A DNA stretch of 9,446 nucleotides from assembly GCA_022508865.1 (NCBI GenBank), contig JAFLUK010000054.1, positions 1 to 9,446 on the forward strand, read 5' to 3'. The translations under genes were made by a program, and so were the position numbers. The stretch comes from Oscillospiraceae bacterium. GTDB taxonomy: Bacteria > Bacillota > Clostridia > Oscillospirales > Acutalibacteraceae. The notes beneath the pieces were generated by a model that was not told where the DNA came from, searched no databases, and was given only the letters and a program-made list of their open reading frames with translations. Below, in pieces: positions 6,150 through 9,446 of this stretch (position 1 is its first letter; each line of letters starts with the position of its first letter).

Positions 6150-6854
6150 TTAAGAATTAAGTATTTCATCCTTGTGGATTTTTTCTCTTTGCTTTTGGCG
6201 TTTGTATCGATAAAGGATATTTGTAGCCCATTCTCTGTCAATGGTAAGAAAACCATTAAGGTTTCTGTCCTTTACTGCAAGCTCCTCTACAATAGCAAGA
6301 CTTTTGCTGTAGATTTCCAGACGAACAGACTGAATATACGGTTCTTTTTCAAGACCTATCAGAAAGGTAAAGCCCATGGAATTTGACTCTCTGTCATACA
6401 TAGACAAATAACCCTCTGTTACCTCACGGAGGTTTAGCTTTCTGGCAACAGATTCGCTGATAGCCAGCTTTGTCATTTCCACAGCCATATCATCAAGACC
6501 GCTTTCAAAGATAAACAGCTTTTCCCTGAAGGTATTAAAATCCGGTGCAAGTCTTTTTCTGATACCCTTTAAGTTTTTAAATTCTTCCTCCAGCTCGTTG
6601 TCCGCAAGTTGAAAACGGTCAATTTCGGGAATAAGATAAATCATAAAACGCTTTTTCATATCGTTATACAGCATAGGGTATGTAAGACTTGCCTCGTGTC
6701 CACAGCTGTGACAACGCCAACGAAACAGATTTTCCTCCAATATTTCATTGCGAAGATGGGGGTTGTTGGTTGCGTTAACACTTGTATATAGCTTGCCCTC
6801 GGTGGTCTGGTTGCACTTGGGGCATATTATCTCTTTTATTACAGATTTTTGCAC
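6150..6854 (-). CDS. CpXC domain protein
   Basis: A 234-residue protein starting with GTG (6854-6852); AAAGGAGA (6869-6862) is seven bases upstream and decides the start. The N-terminal domain carries CPKC (Cys11, Cys14) and CHSC (Cys48, Cys51), then GHEASLTYPMLYNDMKKRFMIYLIP, the pattern of the CpXC family, in which four cysteines probably bind zinc. The remainder (about 80-234) is soluble and mostly helical with FREKLFIFESGLDDMAVEMTKL and ends in a basic helix (YRYKRQKQREK). There is no signal peptide or membrane segment, so it is probably cytoplasmic. The molecular function of CpXC proteins is unknown to me. It is divergent from the coiled-coil gene at 7006. A 16-base sequence covering its first codons is repeated in inverted orientation in the intergenic region. 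Confidence 0.85.
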   Translation of the reverse strand: MQKSVIKEIICPKCNQTTEGKLYTSVNATNNPHLRNEILEENLFRWRCHSCGHEASLTYPMLYNDMKKRFMIYLIPEIDRFQLADNELEEEFKNLKGIRKRLAPDFNTFREKLFIFESGLDDMAVEMTKLAISESVARKLNLREVTEGYLSMYDRESNSMGFTFLIGLEKEPYIQSVRLEIYSKSLAIVEELAVKDRNLNGFLTIDREWATNILYRYKRQKQREKIHKDEILNS

Positions 6855-6959
6855 TTTAGTGTCTCCTTTAAATAGTTCTATTAATATTATAATAAAATAA
6901 AAGTCTTACGCAAGTTATTTTAAAAAATTTATTGATTTTATTACAAAAATCTGTAATAA
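6836..6959. repeat. 16-base inverted repeat pair and operator-like dyad
   Basis: TTATTACAGATTTTTG occurs exactly at 6836-6851 on the plus strand and at 6959-6944 on the minus strand. The right copy extends into a dyad: TTATTAC (6938-6944) and GTAATAA (6953-6959) flank eight bases, overlapping the predicted -10 of the 7006 gene. The left copy lies within the first codons of the CpXC gene. Neither predicted transcript would contain both arms, so pairing in RNA is unlikely. Two binding sites for one DNA-binding protein are more likely. Confidence 0.5.
6886..6913 (-). promoter_or_regulatory. Predicted promoter for the CpXC gene
   Basis: On the minus strand, TTGCGT (6913-6908), a 16-base spacer and a perfect TATAAT (6891-6886). 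The -35 matches consensus at only three positions. The predicted leader is about 25 bases and includes the strong ribosome binding site. Confidence 0.5.
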
Positions 6960-6960
6960 T
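6932..6960 (+). promoter_or_regulatory. Predicted promoter for the 7006 gene
   Basis: TTGATT (6932-6937), then AT-rich -10 candidates, TAATAA (6954-6959, 16-base spacing) or AATAAT (6955-6960, 17-base spacing). The dyad at 6938-6959 fills the spacer and the -10, where a repressor would block transcription. The leader would be about 40 bases. Confidence 0.4.
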
Positions 6961-7005
6961 ATAAGTACATTATTCTTATATTTATGAGAGAAAAGGGGCT
7001 TTGAT

Positions 7006-7464
7006 ATGGCTATTTTAGAAAATATTATTGACGGAGTATGCATTGCAAAGGAAAAAATTACAGAAACGGCCCAGAGCATAGTGGAAACAAGCAAGAAAAA
7101 TGCACAGCTCAACCGCCTTCGCAATATGATGAAGAGAGAAAATGAAACAATGGCAAAGGCATATCAGGCTCTTGGTAAGATTTATTATGAAAAAATGACT
7201 GACGAGGAGATGAAAGAAAATCAGCTCTTTTGTCAGATTATTAATCAAAGCCACGACAAACTGGAAAGAGCCCACAAAAGATATATTCAGATTGAAAAGG
7301 GTATTCAGGAAAGTGAAAAACAGGTAAGGGAAAGTATTACCCCCGATGATTTGGACTCTTTGACAGTTGCCTGTTCAAACAGCGAAGAATATAATGCAGT
7401 TGATGCTACTCCAAAGGAAGAATCTAAAAAAACAGAAGAAGTTGCAGATGAGGATTCTTTTTGA
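7006..7464 (+). CDS. Coiled-coil protein with acidic tail, function unknown
   Basis: A 152-residue soluble protein; ATG 7006 has AAAAGGGG at 6991-6998, seven bases upstream. Residues 1-35 (ILENIIDGVCIAKEKITETAQSIVETSKK) form an amphipathic helix, and 36-110 is continuously helical with probable coiled coil (LNRLRNMMKRENETMAKAYQALGKIYYEKM, then KLERAHKRYIQIEKGIQESEKQVRES). Residues 112-152 are acidic and disordered, ending in DEDSF. The layout resembles Clostridia proteins that start with a ...TAQSAVEKTKDLA... helix, then an ELYxxIGKxYYE helix, and normally end in a zinc ribbon; here no CxxC pair is present. There is no signal peptide or membrane span. Transcribed alone, with a strong terminator immediately after it. 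Confidence 0.8.
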   Translation: MAILENIIDGVCIAKEKITETAQSIVETSKKNAQLNRLRNMMKRENETMAKAYQALGKIYYEKMTDEEMKENQLFCQIINQSHDKLERAHKRYIQIEKGIQESEKQVRESITPDDLDSLTVACSNSEEYNAVDATPKEESKKTEEVADEDSF

Positions 7465-7489
7465 TATTTTATTGATTATTAAAATAAAC

Positions 7490-7531
7490 AAGCACCTACA
7501 CACATTGTTATGTTTGCAGGTGCTTTTTTTT
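7490..7531 (+). terminator. Rho-independent terminator
   Basis: AAGCACCT (7490-7497) pairs with AGGTGCTT (7518-7525), followed by an uninterrupted run of eight T (7524-7531). It ends the 7006 transcript 26 bases after its stop. On the minus strand the stem is followed by TGTTTTATTTTAAT, so it probably also ends the HAD phosphatase transcript, for which I see no other terminator. Confidence 0.85.
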
Positions 7532-7606
7532 GCAAATTTTCTCCTCTTTTTTGGCTATGTTTCATAACTTGTGAATAGGATATGAATAGCCTGTGAAGAA
7601 ACTTCG

Positions 7607-8410
7607 TTACAAGATATATTTTCTGATAATTTCGGCCACACCGCATTCATTGTTGCTTACAGTTACCAAATCTGCGTAGTCTGCAACACCCTCCTTGCTG
7701 TTTGCCATTGCAACACCCAGTCCTGCCTCTTTAAGCATTTCTACATCATTAAAACTGTCGCCCATTGCTATCATTTTGGCAACAGGTATTCCCGTAATAT
7801 GTGACAGTGTATGAAGGCCATGGCCCTTGTTTATGTTGGGCGGTGTAATTTCTATAAAATACGGCTCACTAAGGAAGACATGAAGATTAGGTTCAAGACG
7901 TTCTTTCAGTACCGGAAAGTATTTTTCTACTACCTTGGGATTGTCAATAAGCAAAAGCTTGTTCATTTCTATATCAAGACTTAAAAAGTCCTTGGTAAAT
8001 TCAAAGGGTAGTTTGACGATTTCTGCCTCGGCATATGAATATTCATTCAAACTGTTTCCTGCAAATATTTTTCCGTCAATGGGGGTGGATACAGTCATGG
8101 AGCTTTTGCCCACAATGTCAAAAACCTCACCCAAATATTCCTTTGGAAAAGGGCAATTGTAAAGAATCTTTTTGTTCTTTACATCATAAATTCTGCCGCC
8201 GTTATAGGACATTACATATCCGCCGAATTTATCAAGCTGAAGTTCCTTAATAAAGGGCAGAATACCACTTTCTGGTCTGCCTGTTGACACAGCAACTTTT
8301 TTTCCTGTTTTTTGCATTTCAATAATAGCTTCTATATTTTTCTTGGGGATTATCTTGTTGTCATTGCACAAGGTGCCGTCCATATCAAGGGCAATTAAAT
8401 CATATTTCAT
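7607..8410 (-). CDS. Cof-type HAD-IIB family phosphatase
   Basis: A 267-residue cytoplasmic hydrolase of the haloacid dehalogenase superfamily, Cof/IIB type, which usually dephosphorylates sugar phosphates or cofactor phosphates. Motif I is LDMDGTL with nucleophile Asp9 and Asp11. Motif II is VSTGRP (41-46). The motif III lysine is K195 in NINKGHGL. Motif IV is GDSFND with Asp218 and Asp222. The C2-type cap lies roughly at residues 80-190. The start is ATG 8410, with GGAGAT (8422-8417) six bases upstream. The frame is open to 8458, but that longer form would begin ahead of the predicted promoter -10 and put 16 unusual residues before motif I. All catalytic residues are present and the length is normal. 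The substrate cannot be deduced. Confidence 0.92.
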   Translation of the reverse strand: MKYDLIALDMDGTLCNDNKIIPKKNIEAIIEMQKTGKKVAVSTGRPESGILPFIKELQLDKFGGYVMSYNGGRIYDVKNKKILYNCPFPKEYLGEVFDIVGKSSMTVSTPIDGKIFAGNSLNEYSYAEAEIVKLPFEFTKDFLSLDIEMNKLLLIDNPKVVEKYFPVLKERLEPNLHVFLSEPYFIEITPPNINKGHGLHTLSHITGIPVAKMIAMGDSFNDVEMLKEAGLGVAMANSKEGVADYADLVTVSNNECGVAEIIRKYIL

Positions 8411-8429
8411 AATATCATCTCCAACAGGG

Positions 8430-8458
8430 ATTTTATCATAATATCCCCTGTTTTTCAA
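8430..8458 (-). promoter_or_regulatory. Extended -10 promoter for the HAD gene, with dyad
   Basis: On the minus strand, TTGAAA (8458-8453), a 17-base spacer and TAAAAT (8435-8430) preceded by TGA, the same extended -10 form as the leuC promoter. ACAGGG (8424-8429) and CCCTGT (8447-8452) form an inverted repeat spanning the -10 and spacer, a possible operator. The predicted transcription start near 8423 leaves a very short leader of about 12 bases, just containing the ribosome binding site. Confidence 0.55.
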
Positions 8459-8726
8459 ATTGTTTTATAAAGATTTGAGTAATGGCAAAAAAACTGCTAA
8501 ATACATATAACTTTTACACAAATTAGTTGTTGATAAAAATCTTACTTATTGATAGAATATCTAATTGTAATTACATATCTGTTATCGTTCTTCAAAAGAA
8601 TTATATTGACAAAAAAATATCATACAATGTTATGTGTAATATAATGTCAAAAAATGCGGTTTTTTGCCCAAAGCGGTTTTTGTGTAAATAAAAAGCATTA
8701 CTATGAAGCTAAGGAGTTAGGTTTAT
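8459..8726. other. Long divergent intergenic region and activase leader
   Basis: No gene is supported. It contains the plus-strand promoter at 8530-8558 and a leader of about 160 bases. Within the leader are TTGACA (8606-8611) and TGTCAA (8645-8650) in inverted orientation, a perfect TATAAT (8640-8645) without a -35, and two direct repeats GCGGTTTTTTG (8656-8666) and GCGGTTTTTG (8673-8682). The ribosome binding site AAGGAG is at 8711-8716. None of these fits a riboswitch class I can name. Confidence 0.45.
8530..8558 (+). promoter_or_regulatory. Predicted SigA promoter for the activase gene
   Basis: TTGATA (8530-8535), a 17-base spacer and TAGAAT (8553-8558), one mismatch to consensus in each hexamer. 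It predicts an unusually long leader of about 160 bases. Confidence 0.55.
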
Positions 8727-9446
8727 ATGAGACTTGGTCTTGACGTAGGCTCAACCACCATTAAGTGCGTTGTGCTGGACCATAATAATAAATTACTTTA
8801 CAGCACATACGAAAGGCACTATAGCCAGATTACCTCTAAAATCGGAGAAATTTTGCAGAGAGTAAGGAAAGAAGTACAAGGTGTGGAAAACGCTCTTGTA
8901 GCCCTTTCCGGTTCAGCAGGTATGGGTGTTGCAGAGCAGTGCGGACTTTCCTTTATTCAGGAGGTTTATGCAACAAGAGTTGCCACAAATACCTTTATTC
9001 CCGGAACAGATGTTGTTATTGAGCTGGGAGGAGAGGATGCAAAAATTCTGTTCCTTACAGGAGGAATGGAGGTAAGAATGAATGGTACCTGTGCAGGCGG
9101 TACAGGAGCGTTTATTGACCAGATGGCAACACTTCTCAATGTTCCGTTGGAGGAGATGAATGACCTTTCAAAAGAATACGAAAAAACATATACCATAGCT
9201 TCCCGTTGCGGCGTTTTTGCAAAAACAGATATTCAGCCTCTTCTTAATCAGGGAGCAAGAAAGTCAGACATTGCCCAAAGTATATTCCGTGCAGTTGTTA
9301 ATCAGACAGTTGCAGGTCTTGCACAGGGAAGAGAAATAGAGGGTAATGTTGTTTACCTTGGCGGACCTCTTACCTTTATGAGTGAATTGAGAAAATGCTT
9401 TGATAAAGAGCTGAAAACAACAGGAGTGTGTCCTGAAAATTCCCTA
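8727..9446 (+). CDS. 2-hydroxyacyl-CoA dehydratase activase-like ATPase (5' part)
   Basis: The first 240 residues of a gene that runs off the right edge. ATG 8727 has AAGGAG (8711-8716) ten bases upstream. It belongs to the BadF/BadG/BcrA/HgdC family of ASKHA-fold ATPases. Motifs: phosphate-1 GLDVGSTTIK (4-13), SGSAGMG (61-67), IELGGEDAKI (98-107), NGTCAGGTGAFIDQM (119-133) with Cys122, ASRCGVFAKTD (158-168) with Cys161, and LGGPLTF (211-217). Cys122 and Cys161 match the two cysteines per subunit that hold the bridging [4Fe-4S] cluster in HgdC-type activators. The CAGGTGAFIDQ and RCGVFAKTDIQPLLNQGA wording matches the large-type activases that continue for about 1,400 residues with a DUF2229-type region, rather than the 260-residue stand-alone activator. 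The physiological substrate of the large type is not established. The frame has no stop up to 9446. Confidence 0.9.
   Translation, partial: MRLGLDVGSTTIKCVVLDHNNKLLYSTYERHYSQITSKIGEILQRVRKEVQGVENALVALSGSAGMGVAEQCGLSFIQEVYATRVATNTFIPGTDVVIELGGEDAKILFLTGGMEVRMNGTCAGGTGAFIDQMATLLNVPLEEMNDLSKEYEKTYTIASRCGVFAKTDIQPLLNQGARKSDIAQSIFRAVVNQTVAGLAQGREIEGNVVYLGGPLTFMSELRKCFDKELKTTGVCPENSL

Noticed and set aside
7572..7600. Short tandem pattern (TGAATAG twice, 11 bases apart) after the HAD gene
   Set aside because: Only two imperfect copies in AT-rich sequence, with no flanking structure. Not enough for a repeat array.
8606..8645. Second promoter for the activase from TTGACA (8606) or TATAAT (8640)
   Set aside because: The two hexamers are 28 bases apart and neither has a partner at 16-18 bases. 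The 8530-8558 promoter is better.
1..9446. CRISPR array, tRNA, insertion sequence, phage or defence genes
   Set aside because: I looked on both strands and saw no regularly spaced repeats, no tRNA cloverleaf, no transposase or integrase motifs and no nuclease or toxin-antitoxin pair.

Overview
The window is low-GC, AT-rich bacterial chromosome with strong AGGAGG-type ribosome binding sites, SigA-type promoters, Gram-positive lipoprotein signal peptides and a set of clostridial gene families (a clostridial-type Lgt, a short ~420-residue LeuC, DUF4190, CpXC, a large-type acyl-CoA dehydratase activase). This suggests an anaerobic Clostridia genome, probably a gut Oscillospirales/Ruminococcaceae-like organism. 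That placement is inference from protein style, not a database match.

Layout: bases 1-200 hold no supportable gene, but contain a Rho-independent terminator at 124-153 just ahead of a small conserved membrane protein (201-674, +). Next come two minus-strand genes: a prolipoprotein diacylglyceryl transferase (lgt, 908-1717) and a DUF4190 membrane protein (1841-2131) with a TTG start and a perfect consensus promoter. A divergent intergenic region (2132-2414) leads into a plus-strand block: a lipoprotein (2415-2987), leuC (3087-4352), leuD (4371-4856) and a second, larger lipoprotein (4894-6093), closed by a strong bidirectional terminator at 6111-6135. The leuCD pair and the large lipoprotein are probably one transcript, because only 37 bases and no terminator separate leuD from the lipoprotein.

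The second half alternates strands. A CpXC zinc-binding-type protein (6150-6854, -, GTG start) lies divergent from a coiled-coil protein (7006-7464, +). A Cof-type HAD phosphatase (7607-8410, -) lies divergent from the 5' part of a large BadF/BadG/HgdC-type activase (8727 to beyond the window edge, +).

Functionally, LeuC and LeuD together form isopropylmalate isomerase of leucine biosynthesis. Lgt is the enzyme class that would lipidate the two lipoproteins encoded here. The other genes look like independent housekeeping or uncharacterised units. I see no tRNA, CRISPR array, insertion sequence, phage gene or recognisable defence system, and no convincing new multi-gene system. The best unexplained signals are a perfect 16-base inverted repeat linking the 6855-7005 promoter region to the first codons of the CpXC gene, an apparent internal duplication in the lipoprotein co-transcribed with leuCD, substitutions at functionally important positions in Lgt, and a possible attenuator at the left edge.
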